A DNA stretch of 64,000 nucleotides from TMP-86 sp031394735 (GTDB taxonomy: Bacteria; Pseudomonadota; Gammaproteobacteria; Steroidobacterales; Steroidobacteraceae): NCBI GenBank assembly GCA_031394735.1, contig JANMXI010000308.1:100491-164490 (forward strand), read 5' to 3'. Below, in pieces: positions 41,371-50,490 of the stretch (positions within the stretch are counted from its first letter, which is position 1; each line of letters begins with the position of its first letter). A program made the position numbers and the translations under genes. The notes beneath the pieces are model-generated. The model was not told the origin of the DNA. It saw only the letters and a program-made list of their open reading frames with translations, and did no database searches.

Positions 41371-42623
41371 ATCGCCCGGTGAAAACGGCGCGGGTGTTCG
41401 CAGATCTTTCGTACTTCGAGAAGCCCCAAATGATGGGTTTGCTGCACTATCAGTCGGCGGCACGTGGCGGCATTCTCTCCTTCGAATATAGTCCTGACTG
41501 GTTACAGCAGGCGGAAGCGTTGGCGTTCGATCCTGATTTGATCCTTGTTGAAGGTCCTCAGTATCCGGTTGCTGATCGGGGAAGTTTCGGGATTTTTCTG
41601 GATTCCTCCCCCGATCGATGGGGGCGGGTGCTGATGCAACGTCGTGAAAATATCCGGGCGCGAAAGTCCAACAAGAGGCCTGCCGCACTCAACGAATGGG
41701 ATTATCTCTTAAGCGTTCATGACGAAACACGGCTGGGCGCATTGCGGTTCCAGTTGGAGGTGGGCGGACCATTTGTCGATATCGACGACCGATTTGCGGC
41801 GCCTCCGATTACCTCTTTGAGGGATCTGCAGATCGCGAGTCTTAATTTCGAGCGTCATGTCGATGAGGAAGAGCATCCGGATTATCAGCGGTGGTTGTCT
41901 CAGTTGATTGCGCCGGGCACTTCCTTGGGCGGAGCGCGGCCGAAGGCGTCGATTAGAGACGAAAAGGGAGTGTTGCACATCGCTAAGTTTCCGAGTCGGA
42001 ACGATAAAACTGATGTGGGAGCCTGGGAACTGGTTGCGCATCGGCTGGCGGCAAAAGCGGGCATCAATGTTCCTCGTACCCGCGGAATGCGATTTGCGGA
42101 AAGTCCTTACACGACGTTCCTGGCGCGGCGCTTCGATCGGACAAAAAACGAGCGGCGCCTGGCATTCATTTCAGCCATGACCCTGACGCAGCGGACTGAT
42201 GGGGAGTCGGGGGCGAGTTATCCTGAACTCGTAGAGCTGCTGCAATCCCGCGGCGCAGATACGCACCGGGATTGCCTGGAAATCTTCCGACGCGTCGTTT
42301 TCAATATTCTGATTCATAACACGGACGATCATTTACGCAATCACGGATTTTTCATTTCTCAGGATGGAATTTCCCTGGCTCCGGCCTACGATATGAACCC
42401 TTCCGTTGAGCGGAATGAGTTGACGCTTGCCATCAACGAGGTGGAGGCAACGTGTGACGTCTCAATAGCGATGGATGCCTCTTCGAGCTATGGAATATCG
42501 AAAGATGAAGCGTTCGTTTTACTGGGAGAAGTCAAGGGCGTGATTAATTCGTGGCGAACCGAAGCGGCCTCGCTAAGGAATCCCAAAGCCGAACAGGATC
42601 TCATGGCAGCAGCCTTCGAATAA
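41367..42623 (+). CDS. hipA: HipA-like serine/threonine kinase toxin
   Basis: Protein of 418 aa, normal for the family. Kinase landmarks: GTSLGGARPKA and LHIAKFPS (the ATP-binding lysine), the catalytic loop FNILIHNTDDHLRNHGF, and PAYDMNP in place of DFG. In E. coli HipA phosphorylates glutamyl-tRNA synthetase and causes growth arrest; other homologues have other targets, so the target here is unknown. All catalytic residues seem intact, implying a live toxin-antitoxin module. Confidence 0.87.
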   Translation: MNRPVKTARVFADLSYFEKPQMMGLLHYQSAARGGILSFEYSPDWLQQAEALAFDPDLILVEGPQYPVADRGSFGIFLDSSPDRWGRVLMQRRENIRARKSNKRPAALNEWDYLLSVHDETRLGALRFQLEVGGPFVDIDDRFAAPPITSLRDLQIASLNFERHVDEEEHPDYQRWLSQLIAPGTSLGGARPKASIRDEKGVLHIAKFPSRNDKTDVGAWELVAHRLAAKAGINVPRTRGMRFAESPYTTFLARRFDRTKNERRLAFISAMTLTQRTDGESGASYPELVELLQSRGADTHRDCLEIFRRVVFNILIHNTDDHLRNHGFFISQDGISLAPAYDMNPSVERNELTLAINEVEATCDVSIAMDASSSYGISKDEAFVLLGEVKGVINSWRTEAASLRNPKAEQDLMAAAFE

Positions 42624-42707
42624 CCGTCATTCGCATGGCGACTATTGTTGATGTCTCGTTATGCGCCACAAATCTGTGGCTGGCGACTGATTCGATATAC
42701 TGCCTCG

Positions 42708-43532
42708 ATGTTCACTACCATCCTTGGATCGCGCATCGAATATCAGTCGCTTGATCCGCGGCAGCACGTCCCGGGCCGCCCGGTCATCGTGTTTCTACAT
42801 GAAGGGCTTGGATCGCTGGCGATGTGGAAGACGTTTCCGCAAGCGGTGGCCGATGCGACCGGATGCCAGGCGATGGTCTATTCACGTTGGGGCTACGGTC
42901 AGTCTGAACCACGGCGCGCGCCGCGAGACGTGCGCTATATGCACCGCGAAGCGCTGGAGACTCTGCCGGCGCTGCTGGACGAACTGCGCATCGACCATCC
43001 GCTTCTGCTCGGGCACAGCGACGGCGGCTCCATCGCGCTGATTTTTGCCGGTGGCTCCGGCCGGCCGGTGGCCGGCGTCATTGCCATGGCGCCGCATGTG
43101 TTGGTGGAACCCTTGTCGGTTGCGAGTATTGCGGCAGCGCGGGAGTCGTATTTGACGACGGACTTGAAAATAAAGCTCGGTCGGTATCACGCGAATCCCG
43201 AGTCAGTTTTCTGGGGTTGGAATGACATCTGGCTGAACGCGGCGTTTCGAGACTGGAACATCGAGGAATACCTGCCGCGCATCACCTGCCCCGTGCTGGC
43301 GATTCAAGGCGAAGATGACGAGTACGGTACGATGGAACAGATTCGCATCATCGGACGCAAGGCGCCGCGCGCGCGTTTGCTGGAGTTGCAACATTGCGGG
43401 CATTCCCCGCATCGCGATCAGCCGGTGGCCGTCACCGCTGCGGTCGTGGCATGCATCGATTCGCTGTCGGCGGACAGCCCGCCGGTCAGCAATTCATTCA
43501 GCGGTCCGGGCCTGCCGAGTTCGAAACCCTGA
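42708..43532 (+). CDS. Alpha/beta hydrolase
   Basis: Protein of 274 aa. FLHEGLGSLAMW is the oxyanion region, GHSDGG holds the nucleophile Ser, GEDDEYG the acid and CGHSPH the catalytic His. Members are usually small esterases or C-C hydrolases. ATG 42708 is chosen over 42645, which would add 21 residues reading through likely promoter sequence. The last 38 codons overlap antiparallel with the end of the GGDEF/EAL gene, beyond the last conserved helix, so the tail is probably non-essential. Confidence 0.8.
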   Translation: MFTTILGSRIEYQSLDPRQHVPGRPVIVFLHEGLGSLAMWKTFPQAVADATGCQAMVYSRWGYGQSEPRRAPRDVRYMHREALETLPALLDELRIDHPLLLGHSDGGSIALIFAGGSGRPVAGVIAMAPHVLVEPLSVASIAAARESYLTTDLKIKLGRYHANPESVFWGWNDIWLNAAFRDWNIEEYLPRITCPVLAIQGEDDEYGTMEQIRIIGRKAPRARLLELQHCGHSPHRDQPVAVTAAVVACIDSLSADSPPVSNSFSGPGLPSSKP

Positions 43533-45619
43533 CCATAGGTGACACCGAGTGTGCGCAGGTGATTGGCAACATCGCGTGATTCGATGCACTCGGCCGTCGT
43601 TTCCAGATCCAGTTCGGCGGCGACACGCAGCACTGCGCGTACCAGCGAATCCGAGCGCGAGTCGCGCAGCACATCGCGGATGAAGCTGCCGTCGATCTTC
43701 AGCATCGACACGCGCAGATCCTTCAAATATTTGAGAGACGACAAACCGGTGCCGAAGTCATCGAGCGCGAAGCTGCAGCCCAATTCCCGCAGCCGGGTCA
43801 TGAAGCGCTGCGCCTGATCCAGGTTGCCGATCGCGGCATTTTCGGTGATCTCGAATCCGACGCTGCCGCGCGGCAGGTCGGCACCGCGCACTGCGGCGCA
43901 CACGAAGTCGGCGAATTCGGGCTGCGCCAGCGATTGACCCGACAGATTGATCCAGAAAGTGGTCTGATGCGATTGCCATTGGTCGCGGTGCCGCTTGAGT
44001 TGGGCCAGCGTGTTGCTGATCACCCATTGGTCCAGGCGCGAGAACAATTGGTAGCGGGTGGCCGCAGACAGGAATTTCGCCGGTAGTACGATGGTGCCCG
44101 AATGGTCGAGCATGCGGATCAGAATTTCATAGTGCGTGGCGCGGTTGGCATCGGCCAGCGGCCGCAGCGGCTGGGCATACAATTGGAAGCGATCGGTATC
44201 CAGCGCATCGACCAGGTCGCGAAAGACGCGCAGGTCGTCATGCCGCTGCATGAGGCTGGCATCGGTGTCGGCGAATAGCTCGACGCGGTTGCGGCCGCGA
44301 TCCTTGGCGGCCTTGCACGCGGTCTCCGATGCGGCGAGCGCATGGTTGAGCGTGTGTTCGGAGGTCAAGGCGGCGATGCCGAAGCTGGCGGTTACGTTCA
44401 GTCCGGTGCAGTCGGCCGGCGGCAGAATCGCGCTGATGTCGGTGCGCAACTTCTCCGCCCAGTTGCTGGCCTGATTCAGCGTAAAGCCCTCCAGTAATCC
44501 AACGAAGCGATCGCCGGACAGGCGGCTGACCAGACTGCCCTGCGGCAGCGAACTTCGATGCCAGATGTTGGCGACCGAGCGCAGGATGTCGTCGCCGCGC
44601 GCGAACCCGAACAAATCGTTCACCGTGTGCAGCCGGTCCATGTCGCCGTAGACGACGCAGCGCGGGCGCGGCGCATTCTGCTCCAGCCGTCGGACGGCGC
44701 TTTCTTCGAACGCCTGGCGCGTGAGCAGTCCCGTGGCTTCGTCGTAGGCAGACTCAACCGACTTGAACAGGCTCGAGGCCAACCGTTGCAACATGTTCTC
44801 ATCGTGCGGCGTGAAGGGGTTGCCGCTGCGCGGATTGAAGGTCGCGATCACCCCGATGGTGATCGAACCGCGAATCAGCGGCACGCACAAGATTCGGTAC
44901 GGGACCAGATCCGCGTTGCTGCTCTCGCGGATCTTGCTGGCGATCATCGGTGCGCCGGATTTGGCCACGGTGGGAAAGATGTGCTGCACGGTGACCCGGC
45001 GCAGTTGCTCCACTTCCGGTGCGGCGGCTCCTTCCGGTGCAATCATGACTTCGAGCCCGCAGGCGGGCAGATACAACAGGGCCGCAGCGGCATTGGAGCG
45101 CTGCATCAATGCGCGCAACATGACTTCGTTGATGACGCCGCTGTGCGTATCGGTCGACTCATGCTCGGCGACATCGGCGGCCCACTGCATATTGACCGAG
45201 GCGTCGCTCGGCGCAGCGGCTTTTGACGCGGCGCTCGAGGTGAACTCGCGCTCCAGCAGCGACAGTGCCGCGGCCGCCAGCAGTCGCACCGATTCGGTGT
45301 CCGCCGTTTCAGATAGCAGTTTTGCCGGTTCGCACTGCAGCGCCAGCAGTCCCAATGGCTTGGCGTTGGCATCGCGCACGATGAGCACATAGGTGGATGC
45401 GCCGTCGACCAGCAGGCGCACGTCCGCAAGATGCACGGACCCTTGCTTGCTCAGCTGTGTAAACACCGACTCGACACAGGATTTCAATCCAGTGGAGACG
45501 GTGGCGGGGGCGCAGGCGAGAGCCTGACCGTCGATGCCATAGATCGCAGTCTGCCGAGCGCCCGGAACGAGCGAACTCAGGATCTGCAGATAGGGTTCGA
45601 AGCGGGCTTTGACGGCCAT
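43418..45619 (-). CDS. GGDEF/EAL cyclic-di-GMP protein with GAF-like sensor
   Basis: Protein of about 733 aa. An N-terminal sensory part is followed by a GAF-like region around 200-310, a GGDEF domain with the degenerate signature SGDRF, and an EAL domain (YEILIRML, DDFGTGLSSLKYLK, KIDGSF). The cyclase is probably inactive or regulatory, while the phosphodiesterase keeps Glu and DDFG residues and may degrade c-di-GMP. Start uncertain: ATGs at 45619, 45631 and 45682 are all in frame; 45619 has a GGA-rich leader. It is cytoplasmic by appearance, without membrane segments. Confidence 0.83.
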   Translation of the reverse strand: MAVKARFEPYLQILSSLVPGARQTAIYGIDGQALACAPATVSTGLKSCVESVFTQLSKQGSVHLADVRLLVDGASTYVLIVRDANAKPLGLLALQCEPAKLLSETADTESVRLLAAAALSLLEREFTSSAASKAAAPSDASVNMQWAADVAEHESTDTHSGVINEVMLRALMQRSNAAAALLYLPACGLEVMIAPEGAAAPEVEQLRRVTVQHIFPTVAKSGAPMIASKIRESSNADLVPYRILCVPLIRGSITIGVIATFNPRSGNPFTPHDENMLQRLASSLFKSVESAYDEATGLLTRQAFEESAVRRLEQNAPRPRCVVYGDMDRLHTVNDLFGFARGDDILRSVANIWHRSSLPQGSLVSRLSGDRFVGLLEGFTLNQASNWAEKLRTDISAILPPADCTGLNVTASFGIAALTSEHTLNHALAASETACKAAKDRGRNRVELFADTDASLMQRHDDLRVFRDLVDALDTDRFQLYAQPLRPLADANRATHYEILIRMLDHSGTIVLPAKFLSAATRYQLFSRLDQWVISNTLAQLKRHRDQWQSHQTTFWINLSGQSLAQPEFADFVCAAVRGADLPRGSVGFEITENAAIGNLDQAQRFMTRLRELGCSFALDDFGTGLSSLKYLKDLRVSMLKIDGSFIRDVLRDSRSDSLVRAVLRVAAELDLETTAECIESRDVANHLRTLGVTYGQGFELGRPGPLNELLTGGLSADSESMHATTAAVTATG

Positions 45620-45725
45620 GGATCCGTCCATGACAAAGTAGGCGGTCAGCTTTACAGAACCGCTGTTTGCAGGGCAGGACATGCATCACAAAGAGGGCTA
45701 TTCCCCAAGCCTTTGCGTGCATGGT

Positions 45726-47198
45726 TCACGTTCCGCAAAACGTGGCCTGGATGATTTCGTGGGCTCTCGGAGGGGAGGCGTAGGGCGCAAATTCCGGCCG
45801 ATCTTCATAGGGCGTCGACAGAACCGAGAGGAGTGTCTCGAAGGGCTTGAAGTCATCGTTCCGCTGCGCCGCCTGGATGACCTCTTCGATGCGATGATTG
45901 CGTGGAATAAAGGCCGGGTTGCAGGCATGCATGCCCGCGCGCACGGCAGCCGGGTCGAGGCCTTCCGTGGCGAGCCGCTCGCGCCACCGCAGGCGCCAGG
46001 CATCAAAGGGCCGCGGGTCGGCGAACAGGCCGCGTAGCGACTCGGCATTGCCCAATTCGCCGCCTCCGTCTGCGAGGCGTCGAAAGGTCAGGGTGAAATC
46101 CGCGCGTTGCTGCGTCATGCAGTCGAGCAGGTCCTGGGCGAGCGCGTCGTCGCCGGGGAGTACCTGAGACAATCCCAGCTTGCGACGCATGCCGTTTGAC
46201 CAGGCATCCTGGTAGCGATCGACGAAGGCGTTCAGCGCGGCCTGCGCCCGTTCGATGGCCGCGGATTCGTCCGGCGCCAGCAAGGGCAGCAGCGCTTGCG
46301 CGAAGCGCGCCAGATTCCACTGCGCGATGCGCGGCTGATTGCTGTAGGCGTAGCGGCCGGCGGCATCGATGGAACTGTAGACGGTATCCGGGTGATAGGT
46401 GTCCATGAAGGCACAAGGACCGTAGTCGATGGTTTCGGCGGCGATGGACATGTTGTCGGTGTTCATCACCCCGTGAATGAATCCGACCAGTTGCCAGCGG
46501 GCGATCAGCGTCGCCGTGCGCGCGATCACCACCTGCAGCAACGCGAGGTAGGGTTGTGGTGCACTGGCGGCATCGGGGTGGTGTCGTGCGATCACGTAGT
46601 CGGCCAACGTTTTGACGCCGTCGACATCGTCACGATTGGCGAAGAACTCGAAGGTGCCGATGCGAACATGGCCGCGCGCCACGCGTGTGAACACCGCGCC
46701 CGGCAGCAGGCCCTGGCGTAACACCTGCTCACCCGTCAACGTCACGGCAAGCGCACGCGTGGTGGGAACCCTCAAGGCCGCCATCGCCTCGCTGAGCAGA
46801 TATTCCCGCAGCGCCGGGCCGAGCACGGCGCGACCATCGCCTGAGCGGGAAAACGGCGTGCGGCCCGCGCCCTTCAGCTGGATATCGCGGCGCACGCCAT
46901 GGCGGTCGATGACCTCGCCCAGCAGCACGGCTCGGCCATCGCCGAGCTGCGGCACCCAATTGCCGAATTGATGTCCCGCATAGGCCATGGCCAGCGGCTC
47001 GGCGCCTGCAGGAATGAAATTGCCGGCCAGCATCTGGATGCCGGCCTCGCTGCGCAATTGCGCGCTGTCCAATCCCAGCTCTTCGGCCAGCGCCTCGTTC
47101 AAGTGGATCAGCCGCGGCGCAGGCACCTGCGTGGGCGCGACCCTCGCGAAAAATCGCGCCGGCAGCCTGACATAGCTATTATCAAAGTTGACCTGCAT
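45726..47198 (-). CDS. selO: Protein adenylyltransferase SelO (YdiU)
   Basis: Pseudokinase-fold protein of 490 aa that AMPylates proteins and is linked to redox stress. Visible family segments: MAYAGHQFGNWVPQLGDGRA, LKGAGRTPFSRSGDGRAVLG, GVMNTDNMSIAAETIDYGPCAFMD (the metal-binding Asn/Asp region). Non-selenium form; the C-terminal end RAHEIIQATFCGT has a Cys near the end as in many homologues. ATG 47198 gives the usual length. It is divergent from the peptidase gene with only 33 bases between. Confidence 0.92.
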   Translation of the reverse strand: MQVNFDNSYVRLPARFFARVAPTQVPAPRLIHLNEALAEELGLDSAQLRSEAGIQMLAGNFIPAGAEPLAMAYAGHQFGNWVPQLGDGRAVLLGEVIDRHGVRRDIQLKGAGRTPFSRSGDGRAVLGPALREYLLSEAMAALRVPTTRALAVTLTGEQVLRQGLLPGAVFTRVARGHVRIGTFEFFANRDDVDGVKTLADYVIARHHPDAASAPQPYLALLQVVIARTATLIARWQLVGFIHGVMNTDNMSIAAETIDYGPCAFMDTYHPDTVYSSIDAAGRYAYSNQPRIAQWNLARFAQALLPLLAPDESAAIERAQAALNAFVDRYQDAWSNGMRRKLGLSQVLPGDDALAQDLLDCMTQQRADFTLTFRRLADGGGELGNAESLRGLFADPRPFDAWRLRWRERLATEGLDPAAVRAGMHACNPAFIPRNHRIEEVIQAAQRNDDFKPFETLLSVLSTPYEDRPEFAPYASPPRAHEIIQATFCGT

Positions 47199-47231
47199 GG
47201 AAGAAGTGTAATGCACGCGAGGGTATTTGAG

Positions 47232-49382
47232 ATGATTCACCGAATTGGCGTATCGATCAGCGTTGCATTGCTGACGCTATGGAGCAACGCGGCACCCGCA
47301 GCGGACCCGGCGCCAGAGGTCGCGCGGCCGCCGGTGGCGCAACGCCGTCCGTTTTCAGTGCTCTCGCCGCACGGCGCGCGGCAGGATGACTATTACTGGC
47401 TGCGGGACGATTCGCGAACCTCGACCGACGTGCTCGAGTACCTGCGGCAGGAGAACGCGTATCGCGACGCGGTCATGGCGCGCAGCGCAGGGCTGCAGCA
47501 GCAATTGTACGCAGAGCTTATCGCGCGCGAACCACCGGCGGACACCTCCGTCCCGGTCTTCGAGCACGGCTATTGGTACTACGTTCGATATGAGCCGGGT
47601 CAGGACTATCCGGTGTACGCGCGGCGCAAAATGACGCTGCAGGCGTCTGAGCAAGTGCTGCTGGATGGCAACGCATTGTCCAAGGGCCATGCGTTCTTTC
47701 ATATCGGTTCCCGCCAGGTCAGCCCCGATGACCGTTATCTGGCTTTCACCCAGGACATCGTCGGACGTCGCCAATACACGTTGCACATCCAGGATCTGCG
47801 CAGTGGCGTCATGCTCAAGGACACGGTGGTCAATGCCGAGCCCGAGTTCGTCTGGGCGGGTGACGGCAGAACGATTCTGTATGTGGAAAAAGATCCGGTC
47901 ACCTTGTTGTCAACGCGCGTGCGCAAGCATCGCGTCGGGTCGCCGGGGCGCATCAATCCGGTGATCTACGAAGAGAAGGATCACAGCTTCTACGTGTTCT
48001 TACACAAGAGCCGTTCGGAACAGTATCTGTTCATCGAGTCGTCCAGTACGCAGCAGAGTGAATGGCGCTATGCGGGCGCGTCGGATCCAGGCTTGCGCTT
48101 CAAGCCGGTGCTGCCGCGCACGGCCAATCTGTTGTACGACGTCGAATCGATGGGCCGAGATTTCGTCATTCGCACCAATTGGCAGGCGCCGAATTACCGC
48201 ATCGTGCGAGCGCCCATCGCCACCAGCACCGACAAGCGCACCTGGCGTGACATCGTGCCGCATCGTACCGAGGTGTTCGTCGAAAACTTCGAGGTGTCCA
48301 ATCGCGCGCTGGCGGTTACCGAGCGCGCGAAAGGACTATTGCGCCTCCGTTTAAAAGCCTGGGAGGACGGCACCGATACGCTGATCGAGTCACCGGATGC
48401 GGCGGGCGCGCTGCGCCTCATTCCCACGCCCGACATGGCCAGCCCGGTGATCCGCTATGAATTCTCCTCGCTGATTACGCCGCCTTCGACTTACGAGGTG
48501 GATCTGGTCAGCGGCGTGAAGGAGCGGAAGAAAATTGACGTCGTTCGCGGTTACGATGTGGCTCACTACCGCACGGAATTCGTATTCGCCACTGCACGCG
48601 ACGGCACACCGGTGCCGGTGTCCCTGGCCTGGCGCAAGGACACGCCACACGATGGCACGGCGCCGCTGTTTCAATACGCGTACGGTTCGTATGGCGCCTG
48701 CACCGATCCGGAATTTTACGCCGATTGGGTCAGCCTGCTGGATCGCGGCTTTGTGGTGGCCATCGCGCATGTACGCGGCGGCCAGGAGTTGGGCCGGCAG
48801 TGGTATGAAGACGGCCGGCAGTTGCGCAAGAAAAACACCTTCACGGATTTCATCGACGTCACCCGCTTTTTGACGACTAAAGGCTATGCGGCGCGCGACA
48901 AGGTGTTCGCCGAAGGGGCCAGCGCGGGCGGATTGCTGATGGGCGCCGTAGCGAATATGGCGCCACAGGATTACCGCGGCATCATTGCGCATGTGCCGTA
49001 CGTGGATGCAGTGACCACCATGCTCGATGACAGCATTCCGCTCACCAGCAACGAGTACGACGAGTGGGGCAATCCGAAACTACATTCGTTCTACGAGTAC
49101 ATGCTGAGCTATTCGCCCTATGACAATGTCGTCGCACAACGCTACCCGGCCATGCTGGTCACCACCGCTTTGTGGGACTCCCAGGTGCAATATTTCGAGC
49201 CGGCGAAATGGGTGGCGAAGCTGCGCGCCACCAAGACTGACTCCAACCCGCTGGTGTTCAGCGTCGATACGGCGGCGGGACACGGAGGCAAGTCGGGACG
49301 GTTTCAGCCCTTCCACGACACGGCGCTCGAATACGCGTTCATTCTCGATCGGTTGAACGAAACTCCCGCATCGCCGCGATGA
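47232..49382 (+). CDS. Secreted S9 family peptidase, oligopeptidase B-like
   Basis: Protein of 716 aa with a signal peptide (SVALLTLWSNAAPAA), an N-terminal propeller and a C-terminal peptidase domain. Catalytic Ser564 is in EGASAGGLLMG, the Asp in LWDSQVQYFEP and the His in GHGGKSGRF. Oligopeptidase B-type enzymes cleave short peptides after basic residues; the secreted location suggests peptide use outside the cytoplasm. ATG 47232 gives the best signal peptide and follows GAGGG; ATG 47211 is possible. Its 3' end overlaps the aminotransferase gene antiparallel by 44 bases. Confidence 0.88.
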   Translation: MIHRIGVSISVALLTLWSNAAPAADPAPEVARPPVAQRRPFSVLSPHGARQDDYYWLRDDSRTSTDVLEYLRQENAYRDAVMARSAGLQQQLYAELIAREPPADTSVPVFEHGYWYYVRYEPGQDYPVYARRKMTLQASEQVLLDGNALSKGHAFFHIGSRQVSPDDRYLAFTQDIVGRRQYTLHIQDLRSGVMLKDTVVNAEPEFVWAGDGRTILYVEKDPVTLLSTRVRKHRVGSPGRINPVIYEEKDHSFYVFLHKSRSEQYLFIESSSTQQSEWRYAGASDPGLRFKPVLPRTANLLYDVESMGRDFVIRTNWQAPNYRIVRAPIATSTDKRTWRDIVPHRTEVFVENFEVSNRALAVTERAKGLLRLRLKAWEDGTDTLIESPDAAGALRLIPTPDMASPVIRYEFSSLITPPSTYEVDLVSGVKERKKIDVVRGYDVAHYRTEFVFATARDGTPVPVSLAWRKDTPHDGTAPLFQYAYGSYGACTDPEFYADWVSLLDRGFVVAIAHVRGGQELGRQWYEDGRQLRKKNTFTDFIDVTRFLTTKGYAARDKVFAEGASAGGLLMGAVANMAPQDYRGIIAHVPYVDAVTTMLDDSIPLTSNEYDEWGNPKLHSFYEYMLSYSPYDNVVAQRYPAMLVTTALWDSQVQYFEPAKWVAKLRATKTDSNPLVFSVDTAAGHGGKSGRFQPFHDTALEYAFILDRLNETPASPR

Positions 49383-50490
49383 AGGTGCCCACGTCGTCCG
49401 CGTTGTTGTAGAAGTGGAAGGAAGCGCGGATGCAGTTGTCGCGGTAGGAAGTGACGATGTCGCGCGCCATGAGCTTGGCGGTGAGTTGCGCGGCATCGCG
49501 CGCCGGGATGGCGACGGTCGGGCCACGCCGTTCATCCGGAATCGGCGTGATGGCCGGCCAGCCGATTTCCTGCAGTGCCTCCATGCACTGGCGCGTCAGC
49601 GCCACGATTCGCGCTTCCACCGCGGGTACTCCGACGTCCAGCAGGAATTTCAATCCTGCCTCGGTGGCATAGCAATTCACCACCGCAGGCGTGCCGGCCT
49701 CGAAGCGACGCGCCGTGGGCGAAGGACGATTGGCGGTGATATCCATGGCGACGATGTTTTCCTGCGCGAACCAGCCGGTGTGGGTGGGCAGCAGCGTGGG
49801 GATAAGCTCGCGGCGAACGTATAGGAAACCCAAGCCGGCGGTTCCCAACAGATATTTGAGCATGCCGCCGACGGCGAAATCGACATCCAGCTTGTTCACA
49901 TCGATGTCGACACCACCCGCGGCCTGATAGGTGTCCACCAGCATCTTCGCGCCGCGTGCGTGCGCAATGCGCGTGATGCCGGCGATGTCGAGCTTGGCGC
50001 CGTTGCGAAAGCACACCTGCGTCACGGCCACGATTTGCGTGCGCTCATCGATGAGCTGGTCGAATTGCTCCAACGGAATGTAGCCATCCGCTGCGCGCGG
50101 CACGTGCACCACCTGTGCGCCTCTTTTTTCCTGGGCATGCCAGATCTGCGCGTTGGTGGGGAATTCAAAATCGCTGATCACGACCTTGTTGCGTGTGCCC
50201 GTGAAATCCAGCGCGCTCGCCAGTGAATTGATGCCGGCGGAGGCGGACGCAGTCACCGCGATTTCGTCGGCCTGTGCGTTCAGCAGGCGCGCCACCGCGC
50301 TTCTCACCGCCTCATTCTTCATGACCCACACGTCCCAGTTGGCGCCCACCAGCAAGCGGTCCTCCATGTACTGGTTGAACGCATCCTTTACGCTGTTCGC
50401 CAGCGCGCAGTACGAGCCGCTGTTCAGATAGGTCTTGCGCGACAGAACGGGGAACTCACGGCGCAGGGCCTTGAAGTCGGGAGTAGTCAT
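49339..50490 (-). CDS. Class V aminotransferase
   Basis: PLP enzyme of 383 aa related to isopenicillin-N epimerase, cysteine desulfurases and kynureninase. The PLP lysine is probably in GGMLKYLLGTAG, preceded by VDTYQAAGG with the Asp that contacts the pyridine nitrogen. The ATG at 50490 overlaps the permease stop (ATGA). As last gene of the CDGSH-cupin, TonB receptor, permease operon it probably acts on the imported amino compound. Reaction not determined. Confidence 0.82.
   Translation of the reverse strand: MTTPDFKALRREFPVLSRKTYLNSGSYCALANSVKDAFNQYMEDRLLVGANWDVWVMKNEAVRSAVARLLNAQADEIAVTASASAGINSLASALDFTGTRNKVVISDFEFPTNAQIWHAQEKRGAQVVHVPRAADGYIPLEQFDQLIDERTQIVAVTQVCFRNGAKLDIAGITRIAHARGAKMLVDTYQAAGGVDIDVNKLDVDFAVGGMLKYLLGTAGLGFLYVRRELIPTLLPTHTGWFAQENIVAMDITANRPSPTARRFEAGTPAVVNCYATEAGLKFLLDVGVPAVEARIVALTRQCMEALQEIGWPAITPIPDERRGPTVAIPARDAAQLTAKLMARDIVTSYRDNCIRASFHFYNNADDVGTFIAAMREFRSTDRE

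Noticed and set aside
46899..47231. Upstream extension of the S9 peptidase into the selO gene
   Set aside because: It overlaps the N-terminal coding region of selO and would bury the signal peptide seen after ATG 47232.
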